Assembly (NCBI RefSeq): GCF_002906855.1
Contig: NZ_MINI01000028.1
Span: 1,984,001 to 2,048,000 of the forward strand
Direction: 5' to 3'
Origin: Pseudomonas putida
GTDB taxonomy: Bacteria; Pseudomonadota; Gammaproteobacteria; Pseudomonadales; Pseudomonadaceae
Length of the DNA stretch: 64,000 nucleotides
In this document: piece by piece, positions 1 to 8,062 of the stretch
Layout: each line of letters starts with the position of its first letter
How positions within the stretch are numbered: the first letter of the stretch is position 1
Notes under the pieces: model-generated
The model's database searches: none
What the model was told of the DNA's origin: nothing
Seen by the model: only the letters and a program-made list of their open reading frames with translations
Made by a program: the position numbers and the translations under genes

Positions 1-1149
1 GTATTCGGGGTGTTGGCCAAGCATCGGCAGCACCATGCCGGCCGCGCTGATCATGGCCACCGTGGCCGAACCGACCGCAAAGTGCATGATCCCGGCGATC
101 AGCCAGGCGAGTATGATCGGGTTGAGCTGCGTCTGGTTGAGCACGTCAGCCAGTGCCTTGCCGATGCCGCTGCCCACCAGCATGTCGTTGAAGGCGCCAC
201 CGGCACCGATGATCAGCAGAATGCCGGCCAGGGGAGGGAAGCAGCGCTGAGTCAGGCTGAGCAACTGCGCCATGTCCAGGCCGCGACGTAGGCCCAGCGC
301 CCAGTAGGCGAACACCACCGACAGCGCCAGGGCGATCAGCGGATTGCCAATAAAGGCCACCCATTCGTACAGCGAGGTGCCTTTGGCCAGCACGGTGACG
401 GCCAGGGTCTTGCCGACCATGAGCAGCAGCGGCAGCAGCACCGTGGCGAGCGTGATGCCAAAGGCCGGCAGCGGTTGGTCGTCGGCCTGGGCCTCGCTGC
501 GTGCGGCAAGGAACGCCTGTTGTGCTGGCGTCGCGCCGCGCTTGCAGGCAAAGCGTACCCAGATCGGGCCGGCGAGGATGGCGGTGGGCAGACCCACGAT
601 CAGGCCGTAGAGGATGACCGTGCCGATATCGGCATTGAGCATGCCGGTAATTGCCGTGGCCGCCGGGTGCGGTGGCAGGATGCAGTGCACCACCATCAGC
701 GAGGTGGCCAGCGGCACGCCGAGGTACAGCATGCTGATGCGGGTTTGCCGGGCGACCACGTAGATCAGCGGAATCAGCAACACGAAGCCGACTTCGAAGA
801 ACACCGGGATGCCGGCGATGAAGCCCACCAGCATCATTGCCCATGACGCGTTGTGTTCGCCCAGCAGGTTCAGCAGCGTGGTGGCGATGCGTTTCGCCCC
901 GCCCGATTCTTCCAGCAGTTTGCCGAGGATGCTGCCCAGGCCGATGATACCGGCGAGAAAGCCGAGTGTGCTGCCCATGCCCTTTTCGAAAGCAGCAACC
1001 ATGGCCGTAGGCGGCATGCCGGTGCCGATGCCTACCACCAGGCTTGCAGCCAGCAGGGCGAGGAAGGGGTGGACCTTGAGCTTGCTGATCATCACCACGA
1101 TCAGGAGTATCGCGGTGCCCAGGACGATTAACGAGAACGTTGGAGTCAT
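1..1149 (-). CDS. GntP-family gluconate:H+ symporter (3' end cut off by window)
   Basis: Inner-membrane permease of the GntP family, which imports gluconate or a related sugar acid with protons. The reading frame starts at ATG 1149 (MTPTFSLIVLGTA) and stays open to base 1, giving about 383 residues of a usual 440-450. The sequence is a run of hydrophobic segments with family-typical stretches such as LAGIIGLGSILGKLLEESGG and PVFFEVGFVLLIPL near residues 65-125. The upstream neighbour is only a pseudogene, so the gene has its own promoter region. The family call rests on recalled sequence character; substrate specificity cannot be read from the sequence. Confidence 0.88.
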   Translation of the reverse strand, partial: MTPTFSLIVLGTAILLIVVMISKLKVHPFLALLAASLVVGIGTGMPPTAMVAAFEKGMGSTLGFLAGIIGLGSILGKLLEESGGAKRIATTLLNLLGEHNASWAMMLVGFIAGIPVFFEVGFVLLIPLIYVVARQTRISMLYLGVPLATSLMVVHCILPPHPAATAITGMLNADIGTVILYGLIVGLPTAILAGPIWVRFACKRGATPAQQAFLAARSEAQADDQPLPAFGITLATVLLPLLLMVGKTLAVTVLAKGTSLYEWVAFIGNPLIALALSVVFAYWALGLRRGLDMAQLLSLTQRCFPPLAGILLIIGAGGAFNDMLVGSGIGKALADVLNQTQLNPIILAWLIAGIMHFAVGSATVAMISAAGMVLPMLGQHPEY

Positions 1150-1388
1150 CTTGTAGTTATCTCTGTCGCTGATCGCTTCCGTGCGAGCTTCTTGTTGGTT
1201 TCCAACCATTAGATTTCAGCGATTTGATCGACTCAAACGATCACTTCTCAAGGCACAGGTGAACTCATGTCACCCATGGCATCGAGTTGGTATTCAGGAG
1301 GTAGTGGTTAGGGGGCGGACCAGGTCACGTACCTTCTCCCTTTATTCAGTTATTGTTCGTGGAATCTGCCAATACAGAGTTGAAGATC

Positions 1389-1853
1389 GTGACCGATACC
1401 CCTCGAACTGACCGAAATCCTTGGGCAGTTTTCTTGATCTTTCTGGGGACTGACCTCCTTTGGCGGTCCAATCGCTCACCTGGGGTACTTTCGAGACGAA
1501 TTCGTGGTGCGCCGGAAGTGGTTGAGCGAGCGTAGTTATGCGGATCTTGTTGCGCTTTGCCAGTTTTTAGCAGGCCCTGCCAGTAGTCAGGCTGGCATCG
1601 CGCTGGGCCTTTGCCGCTCAGGCTACAGTGGTGCTCTAGCCGCTTGGATGGGGTTCACGTTACCCTCGGCGATTGTCCTGACACTCTTCGCGCTGAGCAT
1701 CTCCAGCCATGGCGATGTCATGCCTCCAGGTGCGCTGCACGGATTGAAGGTAGTAGCAGTGGCACTGACCGCACGATGTTCTGGAGTTTGCCCCCATGGC
1801 TGGTGGTATTGGGCACTGGCGGCCTGGGCTGGCTGTTTGGCCTTATACCGTGA
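1389..1853 (+). pseudogene. chrA: Eroded chromate transporter gene (chrA remnant)
   Basis: Three pieces of a ChrA-type chromate transporter lie in order but in different frames. A GTG at 1389 opens an N-terminal piece containing NPWAVFLIFL. A shift near 1441-1447 changes the frame, and the second piece reads GLTSFGGPIAHLGYF and continues through LSERSYADLVALCQFL, a hallmark ChrA segment, to GLKVVAVAL near 1770. A second break then joins it to a C-terminal-like piece, FWSLPPWLVVLG, ending at the stop at 1853. The whole remnant is about 155 codons, against roughly 400 for intact ChrA. The middle is missing, so the gene is dead. Nothing else is seen in 1150-1388 or 1854-1917. Confidence 0.8.
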
Positions 1854-1917
1854 CGCGGGCTTGGCATTTTCATGTCATCGATCGCAGCCACATCGCCCCG
1901 AGAATAGTGAGGTAGCC

Positions 1918-2715
1918 TCAGGGGGCCTTGTGTTCACTTTCACCGCCGCCCTGTTCGAGCGCCTTCAATGCAGGCATGTCGAGAATTTCCACCAGTCTGC
2001 CATGCAGGTTGAGGATACCCAGTGCGCGCAGGCGGGCGACGGATCGGCACACGGTTTCCAGGCGCAACCCCAGGTACGAGGCCATGTCTTCGCGTGACAT
2101 GCGCAACAGGAAGCCATGAGCAGAGTAGCCGCGACTGACGAAGCGCCTGGATAGCCCCACCAGAAAACTGGCCAGACGCTGTTCGGCGGTCAGGTTGCAC
2201 AGCATCAGCACGCGTTCATGTTCACGTACGATCTCGCGGCTCATCATGCGGTTCAGGCTTTGTTGCAAGATGGGAAAGTCGCGCGCCAGGGCTTGCAGGC
2301 GGCGATACGGTACGGGGCAGACTTCGCTGTCTTCCAAGGCTATGGCGTCGCAGACATGGTGTTCGGTGGCTATGGCATCGAGGCCTAGCACATCGCCCGG
2401 CATCCAGAAATTGATCACCACGCCTTGCCCCTCGGCGGTGTTCAGGTTGGTCTTGAAACTGCCACAACGCACGGCATAGAGGGTGGTCAGTGGATCGTTG
2501 GCATTGAACAGTGCGGTGCCCTTGCGAATGCGCATACGTGGGCCTATCAACGCGCCCAGGCAGCTTTCATCGTGGACGGGCAGGCCGGTGGGCAGGCACA
2601 AGCCATTGACACGGCAGTGACTGCAGAGGGTTGCCAGCGGTTTGAGGTGCACAAGTTTTGCCGTACGCGACAAGTCAGGCTGGTCGAGCAGCGTGACCTT
2701 CAATTGGCCGGACAT
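1918..2715 (-). CDS. FNR/ANR-family oxygen-sensing regulator, variant recognition helix
   Basis: Crp/Fnr-superfamily transcription factor that senses oxygen through a [4Fe-4S] cluster. The Cys-x2-Cys-x5-Cys motif is at residues 31, 34 and 40, and the distal cysteine at 133 matches the fourth FNR ligand. A cyclic-nucleotide-type barrel is followed by a C-terminal HTH. In the recognition helix (LETVCRSVARL) the usual E-x2-S-R contact triad is Glu221-x2-Cys224-Arg225, with Ser replaced by Cys. ATG 2715 is chosen over 2736 because GGAGG lies about 7 bases upstream of it. It follows the small gene at 2718-2966 with a 2-base gap, so the two are co-transcribed. P. putida is known to carry several FNR paralogues with differing oxygen sensitivity. 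Confidence 0.9.
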   Translation of the reverse strand: MSGQLKVTLLDQPDLSRTAKLVHLKPLATLCSHCRVNGLCLPTGLPVHDESCLGALIGPRMRIRKGTALFNANDPLTTLYAVRCGSFKTNLNTAEGQGVVINFWMPGDVLGLDAIATEHHVCDAIALEDSEVCPVPYRRLQALARDFPILQQSLNRMMSREIVREHERVLMLCNLTAEQRLASFLVGLSRRFVSRGYSAHGFLLRMSREDMASYLGLRLETVCRSVARLRALGILNLHGRLVEILDMPALKALEQGGGESEHKAP

Positions 2716-2717
2716 CT

Positions 2718-2966
2718 TCAGGCCTCCTTCACGCATCGGCGATCGGTTTGGGCCGGTAAGACGGCGATGGCATTGCGCGCGTCGGCGACGCCAGTTCGGG
2801 GCGACCAGTCAGCCAGCATGTCAAGCGAGTGGGGCGCGTTCAGGCGGGTTGTGAGCCGCTCGGCAAACTGCTCGGCTTCGGCAGCTGTATTGAAACTCAC
2901 CCGCCAGTCATCCATGCGGACCCACCAGCGATCCTGCTCGCTATTTTTCTCAATGAAGACGTTCAT
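2718..2966 (-). CDS. Small hypothetical protein, co-transcribed with the FNR gene
   Basis: Protein of 82 residues beginning MNVFIEKNSEQDRWWVRMDD. The start at 2966 is preceded by GGAGG at the right spacing; the longer frame to 3002 has no such site. It is aromatic and charged, with no signal peptide or membrane segment, and ends in a loose Arg/Ala-rich tail. I do not recognise a family. The 2-base gap to the FNR gene and the ANR boxes upstream (3235 and 3294) suggest low-oxygen expression. Confidence 0.65.
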   Translation of the reverse strand: MNVFIEKNSEQDRWWVRMDDWRVSFNTAAEAEQFAERLTTRLNAPHSLDMLADWSPRTGVADARNAIAVLPAQTDRRCVKEA

Positions 2967-3036
2967 CAGAGCCTCCACAGCATGTAAGAGCGAGCATTGC
3001 ACGATGAAGGCGTCCCTGCCGTCAGCGGGGTGATGC

Positions 3037-3166
3037 TCAGGGCGTGATCGCCACTTTCATCACACCATCGCGTTGGTGGGTGAACAACTGGGGTGGTAAT
3101 GCGGACCAACGCATCCAGCACGATACGATTCTTGTCGACGAATACCGCTGCTTTCATGGGCGCCAT
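3037..3166 (-). pseudogene. Zinc alcohol dehydrogenase remnant with two internal deletions
   Basis: Only the ends of a zinc-dependent alcohol dehydrogenase survive. From ATG 3166 the sequence reads MAPMKAAVFVDKNRIVLD, the typical N-terminus. It then jumps to ALVRITT, skipping the usual dozen residues between them. After a frame change it finishes with QRDGVMKVAITP and a stop at 3037-3039, like the C-terminus of this family. The intervening ~300 residues (zinc sites, Rossmann fold) are gone. The ribosome binding site (GGAGG before ATG) is intact. The identification depends on recalled family ends matching in the right order and strand. Confidence 0.75.
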
Positions 3167-3234
3167 GGCACGCCTCCAGAGCACGTAATTGTTGTTGATA
3201 TGGGCTTAGGGTGCGCTGGCAAAGTCTGCAGGCA

Positions 3235-3248
3235 TTGATCGGCATCAA
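3235..3248. promoter_or_regulatory. ANR/FNR box
   Basis: TTGAT-CGGC-ATCAA is a perfect match to the TTGAT-N4-ATCAA consensus. It lies between the dead alcohol dehydrogenase (minus strand) and the universal stress protein gene (plus strand). Its distance to the minus-strand start at 3166 suits regulation of that gene and the small/FNR genes downstream. Confidence 0.85.
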
Positions 3249-3293
3249 GTTCCTGCGCCATCGACGATGCCGTTTGTCGGCAGTGACCTGCAG

Positions 3294-3307
3294 TTGATAA
3301 ACATCAA
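3294..3307. promoter_or_regulatory. ANR/FNR box upstream of universal stress gene
   Basis: TTGAT-AAAC-ATCAA is a perfect ANR consensus ending 59 bases before ATG 3367. Its centre is about 31 bases from a weak -10-like GCTATG near 3332, consistent with an activating class II position. Confidence 0.87.
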
Positions 3308-3366
3308 ATTCGCAAGACATGGGTGGCAGAAGCTATGGCAACGTATCGCTATTGCAGAGGTGTGCC

Positions 3367-4293
3367 ATGGAAACTGTGCAAAGACTGCTGATGATCGCAT
3401 CCCCCCTGATGCGTCGAACCCCGGTCTATGACCGTGCCGCGGCGCTGGCCAAGGCCAAGGGAATGGCGCTGCACATCGTGGCTTTCGACTATCTGGAAGG
3501 GCTTGCCACGGCGGGCCTGGTGAATGATCAGGCGCTGTCGGTCATGCGCGAGGGTTATGTGCAGCAACACCGTGAATGGCTGGAAAGCCAGGCGCTGCCG
3601 ATGCGGCGCAATGGCGTCACGGTCACTACCGAAGTGGTGTGGGTGCAGCAGCCCTTGAATGAGATCCTGGTGCACCTGCGCGAGCAGCCGTTCGCCATGC
3701 TGATCAAGGAATTCGAGCATGAACCTTGGTGGATGCGAGCCATGTTTACTTCGCTCGATATCCAGTTGCTGCGCGAAACGCGAATCCCCTTGCACCTGGT
3801 GCACAAGGCCAGCCATGCGTTGCCACGTCGAATCCTTGCGGCCGTGGACCTGTCCCGGCCTGAAGATCAATTTGAAGGTTTCAACGACCGGATCATCAGC
3901 GAAGCGCTGAAACTGGCATTGCAATGCAATGCCCAGATCGAATTGTTATATGCCTATGATCTGGGTTCCATGTACCTGGACGCGGGCGGTAGCCGGGAAC
4001 ATTCGTTCCTGTTCGATTCGAACCTCGCCCAGACCCTGCACGAAGCCCAGAGCGACGCCTTCCAGCTGCTTGCCGAGCGAAACGGGATAGCCGTGGAGCG
4101 CCGTCACATGCGTATAGGCGATCCGGCCAAGGTTCTGGCATTGTTCATGGATAACAATGACATCGATGTGCTGGTCATGGGCAGTTATCACCACCACGAC
4201 ATCGGCTGGTTCATCGGCAGCACGGCGGAGCGGGTATTGCATCGTTTGTCCAACAGCGTGCTGGTGATTGCTCCGGAGCACTCCCAGGGGTAG
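3367..4293 (+). CDS. Universal stress protein, tandem Usp domains (UspE-like)
   Basis: Cytoplasmic stress protein of 308 residues with two Usp folds in tandem (about 1-150 and 155-305). The C-terminal domain ends with VLVMGSYHHHDIGWFIGST and AERVLHRLSNSVLVIAP, the G-x2-G-x9-G-S/T nucleotide-binding pattern of ATP-binding Usp proteins. ATG 3367 is chosen because GAGGTG precedes it; the frame is open back to 3319 but the extra residues look unlike the family. Usp proteins of this kind support survival under anaerobic energy stress in P. aeruginosa, where ANR controls them. Two ANR boxes lie upstream, and a hairpin follows at 4296-4317. Confidence 0.92.
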   Translation: METVQRLLMIASPLMRRTPVYDRAAALAKAKGMALHIVAFDYLEGLATAGLVNDQALSVMREGYVQQHREWLESQALPMRRNGVTVTTEVVWVQQPLNEILVHLREQPFAMLIKEFEHEPWWMRAMFTSLDIQLLRETRIPLHLVHKASHALPRRILAAVDLSRPEDQFEGFNDRIISEALKLALQCNAQIELLYAYDLGSMYLDAGGSREHSFLFDSNLAQTLHEAQSDAFQLLAERNGIAVERRHMRIGDPAKVLALFMDNNDIDVLVMGSYHHHDIGWFIGSTAERVLHRLSNSVLVIAPEHSQG

Positions 4294-4295
4294 GC

Positions 4296-4317
4296 ACAAG
4301 GCCCGCAAGGGTCTTGT
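4296..4317. terminator. Hairpin between convergent genes
   Basis: ACAAGGCCC and GGGTCTTGT flank a GCAA loop, a 9-bp stem with one G-T pair, followed by TCCTTTC. It lies between the Usp gene and the convergent acetyltransferase gene, so it could stop transcription from either side. Confidence 0.65.
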
Positions 4318-4321
4318 CCTT

Positions 4322-4870
4322 TCAAGGCAGCAGGTCAAGTTCGTGCAGGATCTCGCTGACGTCCCCGCCCAGGTAGCGTGCGGTAAAGCCCAGTGCCTTG
4401 GTCAGCCGGTGCATGGCGTAGTTGTTCGCCAAGTCCCGGGAGACCATGCACTGGTAGCCATTGCGTCGTGCTGCCACGATCAGGTGCTGCAGCAGGCGCC
4501 TGCCCAGGCCTTTGCGCTGCCAGTCCTCGCTCACCGCCACCGCACATTCGCAGCTCAGGCTGCCCGCTATGCTGGCATAGCGGCTGACACCGACCTGTTG
4601 CAGCTTGCCGTCCACATGGGCCAGCGCGACATAGGCCATGCGCTGGTGCTGATCGACCGGCATCCACTGCGGGTCGAGGCTGGGCATTGCGCCGCTGAGC
4701 CCGGCGATGAAGCGAAAGCGCCTGGTCTCGTAGGCGATCGTGCTCAAAAAGCGCTTGTCCCGTTCGTGGTCTTCCTCGCGCAGCGGGCGGATCAGCACGG
4801 CTGAACCGTCGTCTAGCGTTTCGACCCAGTGCTCACAAGCTTGCGCCTGTTCAATTTGCTGCCCGTTCAT
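4322..4870 (-). CDS. GNAT-family N-acetyltransferase
   Basis: Protein of 182 residues with the GNAT fold. The acetyl-CoA pyrophosphate loop is visible as WQRKGLGRRLLQHL, preceded by the acidic CECAVAV strand, and a C-terminal helix YAMHRLTKALGF follows. ATG 4870 has GGGAGG five bases upstream and is preferred to the 4942 start. It resembles the acetyltransferase domain of bacterial protein-lysine acetyltransferases and is a clear paralogue of the gene at 8063-8632. It sits between two Usp genes. The substrate is not known; modification of a Usp protein is an inference from location. Confidence 0.85.
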   Translation of the reverse strand: MNGQQIEQAQACEHWVETLDDGSAVLIRPLREEDHERDKRFLSTIAYETRRFRFIAGLSGAMPSLDPQWMPVDQHQRMAYVALAHVDGKLQQVGVSRYASIAGSLSCECAVAVSEDWQRKGLGRRLLQHLIVAARRNGYQCMVSRDLANNYAMHRLTKALGFTARYLGGDVSEILHELDLLP

Positions 4871-4935
4871 GGTGCCTCCCGGTGACCTGATCTGTACCTG
4901 GTGCAGCCGTTGTAACGCGGCCAACCCGTTCAGTT

Positions 4936-4949
4936 CTGACAATGGTCAA
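4936..4949. promoter_or_regulatory. Possible variant FNR-type site (CTGAC-N4-GTCAA)
   Basis: CTGAC-AATG-GTCAA (the first base deviates from TTGAC) lies 66 bases upstream of the acetyltransferase ATG at 4870. The paralogous acetyltransferase has a perfect TTGAC-N4-GTCAA at 8696. The half-site differs from the ANR half-site TTGAT in the last base. Confidence 0.4.
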
Positions 4950-4973
4950 GTTCAGGGCGGATGGCCGTTTTTT

Positions 4974-4987
4974 CTGATCTGCATCAA
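4974..4987. promoter_or_regulatory. ANR/FNR box with one mismatch
   Basis: CTGAT-CTGC-ATCAA differs from the ANR consensus only in the first base. It ends 69 bases before the Usp start at 5057, and an AATATC near 5010 fits a -10 element at class II spacing. Confidence 0.7.
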
Positions 4988-5056
4988 GCGCCATTTAAGC
5001 GGTGCGCGGAATATCGCCTGCATCACACCCCAGTAGCGCAAGCCCGGAGGTTCATC

Positions 5057-5971
5057 ATGGGTCAATACCGACAACTGCTGGTGCTGCTCACCGAGATCGA
5101 TGCGCATTCAGCGGCGCTGCGCAGGGCCCTGGCCCTGGGGCATGTCAGCGGCGCCAGCGTGCATTTGCTGGGGCTGTTCGAACCGAGCGAGGAGCACCTG
5201 TTGCGCGAGGAGCGGCTCAATGAAGCCGACATCAAGCGCCAATACGAACACTATCGGGCAGGGCTGATAGCCTTGATCGAGCGGCATCGCGGCAGTGGCG
5301 TCTCGCTGACAGTCGACACCCTGGCTGCAGACGACATCCGCAGCATGGCCATCGACTACATCAGCGAACTGCAGCCCGACATGGTCATCAAGGACAGCGA
5401 AACCGCCTCGGCTCTGGCGCGGCTGTTCAGTACGCCGCTGGACTGTGCCTTGATGCGGGGGTTCAAGGGCATCACGCAGTTTGTGCCGAGATCCGCCGTC
5501 ACGCTGCCCAGGCGCGTCCTGGTGGCCGTGGATACAGCGTTCAGCGAAACACCCGCTGTGCAGGAGCACTTCAATCGTGGGCTCATCCGCGCCGCCCAGG
5601 CACTGGCCCTGCAGTGTGATGCGCCGTTGCACCTGTTGTCGGCTTACAACCTGGCTGGCGTGTTCGCCGCGGACATGAATGTGACCCAGGCCTGGATCGA
5701 CGAGATGCGCGAAGCGCTTCAGGAGCCATTCGACGCCTTGGCCGACGCCGAGGGCGTCGCGCCCGAGCGTCGGCACTTCATGGAAGGCGGCCCGGTACAG
5801 GTGATCCGCGAACAGGTGGCCGCACTGGATATCGATGCGCTGGTGATGGGCGTCGTGCAGCCCAAAGGGCTGGACAAGCTGCTGGGCGATACCACCGAGC
5901 GAATTGTCAGCCACCCGCCCTGCAGCGTCCTCGCAGTGCACCCTGACGTGGCCGAAACCTGGGAGCCATAG
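5057..5971 (+). CDS. Universal stress protein, tandem Usp domains
   Basis: Protein of 304 residues with two Usp domains. The second half carries IDALVMGVVQPKGLDKLLGD and then TTERIVSHPPCSVLAVHP, the usual nucleotide-binding loop and final strand. ATG 5057 follows CGGAGG at six bases; the longer frame to 4961 runs over the ANR-like box and is rejected. Its stop is two bases before the next gene, so it heads an operon with the metallo-beta-lactamase and membrane protein genes. It is more similar to the Usp at 13488 than to the other two (shared ending LGDTTER-IS-H-PCS). Confidence 0.92.
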   Translation: MGQYRQLLVLLTEIDAHSAALRRALALGHVSGASVHLLGLFEPSEEHLLREERLNEADIKRQYEHYRAGLIALIERHRGSGVSLTVDTLAADDIRSMAIDYISELQPDMVIKDSETASALARLFSTPLDCALMRGFKGITQFVPRSAVTLPRRVLVAVDTAFSETPAVQEHFNRGLIRAAQALALQCDAPLHLLSAYNLAGVFAADMNVTQAWIDEMREALQEPFDALADAEGVAPERRHFMEGGPVQVIREQVAALDIDALVMGVVQPKGLDKLLGDTTERIVSHPPCSVLAVHPDVAETWEP

Positions 5972-5973
5972 CC

Positions 5974-7341
5974 ATGCAACTGACCTTTCTTGGCGGTACA
6001 GGCACCGTGACCGGCAGTAAATTCCTGTTGACCCGCGACAGCACCCGGGTGCTGGTCGACTGCGGGTTGTTCCAGGGCTTCAAGCAACTGCGCCTGCGCA
6101 ACTGGGAGCCGCTGCCACCGGCCCTGCGCGCCCTGGATGCAGTGGTGCTGACCCACGCCCATCTCGACCACAGCGGTTATCTGCCGGTGCTGGCGCGGGA
6201 GGGGTACAGCGGGCCGATCTACGCCACACCGGCTACCTGTGCCCTGGCAGAGATCTTGCTGTTGGACAGTGCACGTTTGCAGGAGGAACAGGCCGAGCAT
6301 GCCAACCGCCACGGCTACTCCAAGCACACGCCAGCGCGCCCGCTCTATACCGAGCAGGATGCGAAACGGGCCCTGGCACTGTTGCACCCTGTGGAGTTGC
6401 ATCAGCCGTTGCCGATTGCCGAAGGCATGGAGCTGCTGATGCGTACCGCCGGGCATATTCTGGGCGCGGCAACGGTGCAGATCAGTGCCGAAGGTCAGAC
6501 CGTGCTGTTCTCGGGTGATCTGGGCCGCCCTCAGGACCCGATCATGCGTGCACCTGAACTGGTCAGGACGGCGGACGTACTGCTGGTCGAGTCGACTTAC
6601 GGTGATCGCCAGCACCCTGACGAGTCGACCGCCCAGTATTTGGCCAAGGTCATCAATGAAACACTGCTGCGCCATGGCATCACCCTGGTGCCATCGTTCG
6701 CCGTCGGCCGGGCCCAGCTGTTGATGTACTACCTGTATACGCTCAAGCGCGACCGGCTGATTCCGGATATCCCGGTCTACCTGAACAGCCCGATGGCCAC
6801 CGACGCCACCGCACTTTACCAGCAGTTCCGCGGCGAACATCGGCTGTCGGAAGTCGAGTGCGCGGCGATGTGCCAAGGCACGCATATCGTACGAACGGTC
6901 GATGAGTCCAGGCATCTGGACCAGCTGCGCGAACCTGCGGTGATCATTGCCGCCAGTGGCATGGCCACGGGTGGCCGGGTGCTGCACCACCTCAAGGCGC
7001 TGGCCCCCAACCCACGCAACAGCATCCTGTTTTCCGGCTTTCAGGCCGGCGGCACGCGGGGTGCCGATATCGTCGCCGGTGCCCGCAGCGTGCGCTTGCA
7101 GGGTGAAGACGTGCCTATTAGGGCGCAGGTGCACGCCATGGAGAGTCTCTCCGCGCATGCCGACGCCGACGAAATCATGGAGTGGTTGCGTGGGTTTACC
7201 CGGCCGCCACGGCAGACCTACGTCATTCATGGCGAGCCGCACGCTGCCGACACCTTGCGACGGCGCATCAGCCTCGAGCTCGGCTGGCAGGTTTGCGTGC
7301 CGGACTATCAGGAAACCGTCGCAATCGACCCTGTGCGCTAA
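5974..7341 (+). CDS. Metallo-beta-lactamase/beta-CASP family protein (predicted RNA nuclease)
   Basis: Protein of 455 residues. The N-terminal metallo-beta-lactamase fold has the zinc motif HAHLDH at residues 61-66 and the downstream metal ligands in TAGHILGAA and FSGDLGR. A beta-CASP insertion follows, with SAHAD near residue 392 and VIHGEP near 425 forming the C-terminal motifs. The family includes CPSF73-like and RNase J-related nucleases, so RNA cleavage in the cytoplasm is the likely activity. It follows the Usp gene by two bases and precedes a small membrane protein. Homologues beside usp genes under ANR control are known in pseudomonads; the target RNA is unknown. Confidence 0.88.
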   Translation: MQLTFLGGTGTVTGSKFLLTRDSTRVLVDCGLFQGFKQLRLRNWEPLPPALRALDAVVLTHAHLDHSGYLPVLAREGYSGPIYATPATCALAEILLLDSARLQEEQAEHANRHGYSKHTPARPLYTEQDAKRALALLHPVELHQPLPIAEGMELLMRTAGHILGAATVQISAEGQTVLFSGDLGRPQDPIMRAPELVRTADVLLVESTYGDRQHPDESTAQYLAKVINETLLRHGITLVPSFAVGRAQLLMYYLYTLKRDRLIPDIPVYLNSPMATDATALYQQFRGEHRLSEVECAAMCQGTHIVRTVDESRHLDQLREPAVIIAASGMATGGRVLHHLKALAPNPRNSILFSGFQAGGTRGADIVAGARSVRLQGEDVPIRAQVHAMESLSAHADADEIMEWLRGFTRPPRQTYVIHGEPHAADTLRRRISLELGWQVCVPDYQETVAIDPVR

Positions 7342-7361
7342 CCGGGCGCGGGAGGTGAGTC

Positions 7362-7985
7362 ATGAGTACGCAAGCAAGGGCGAAACTGCGAGCCTGGATG
7401 CACAGGCCCAAGGGTAGCCTGGGGTTGATCGTGGCCATTGTCGCCTTACTCGTCGCGGCGTCCGTCTATCGCGTCTTGAGCCCGAGCTGGCGCATGCCCA
7501 TGCGCGATCCGGCAGTGCTCCTGAGCCTGCTGGCGTTGAGCGTCGCGCTGGGATGGGCAGTGCAGCGGGGCGTGAAACGCACGGTCGGCAAGGCCATTTT
7601 CAATGGCCAGGAGACGGGTTGGCAGGCCAGGCTGGCGTTGCTCCGTTCAATTACCCGCGAATCGAACAGGTTGATGAGCGTGTTGCTGCTCCTGCTCGTG
7701 CTCGGTGCTGGCACCGTGTGGCTGGCGGGGCGCTCCGTGGCGCAGATCGTGGAAAATTGCACGGCCAACCTGCAGGTCCAGGTGGGCGTGCCGGAGGATG
7801 AGAAGCTCGCTGCGCTGGTCGGCAAACCCGTATGCACCTGCCTGGCACAGACCTTTCTGGAGCGTAATGGGGTGATCCGCCTGGCCCTGTTCGAAACGCC
7901 CCTGCAGGAGGTGAGTGGCCTGAAGGCGTTGACCCCCGCTGATGAGCAGCGCTGCCTCGCGCAGTTTGACCTGCTGCCCGAGTAA
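7362..7985 (+). CDS. Membrane protein of unknown function in the Usp/MBL operon
   Basis: Protein of 207 residues with hydrophobic segments at about 21-38, 52-68 and 102-122 and a C-terminal soluble tail. The tail contains four cysteines (ENCTANL, KPVCTCL, EQRCLAQ) and would face the periplasm if the third segment is the last crossing. ATG 7362 follows GGGAGGTGAG. The gene lies 20 bases after the metallo-beta-lactamase gene and is probably co-transcribed. I do not recognise a family. Confidence 0.75.
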   Translation: MSTQARAKLRAWMHRPKGSLGLIVAIVALLVAASVYRVLSPSWRMPMRDPAVLLSLLALSVALGWAVQRGVKRTVGKAIFNGQETGWQARLALLRSITRESNRLMSVLLLLLVLGAGTVWLAGRSVAQIVENCTANLQVQVGVPEDEKLAALVGKPVCTCLAQTFLERNGVIRLALFETPLQEVSGLKALTPADEQRCLAQFDLLPE

Positions 7986-8062
7986 GAGCGTGCAGTCACA
8001 CCTTGAAGCCATCACCGGCCCCCATCGAAAGCTGAAATGCGTCAAGGTGCGGCGGCCCAGGC

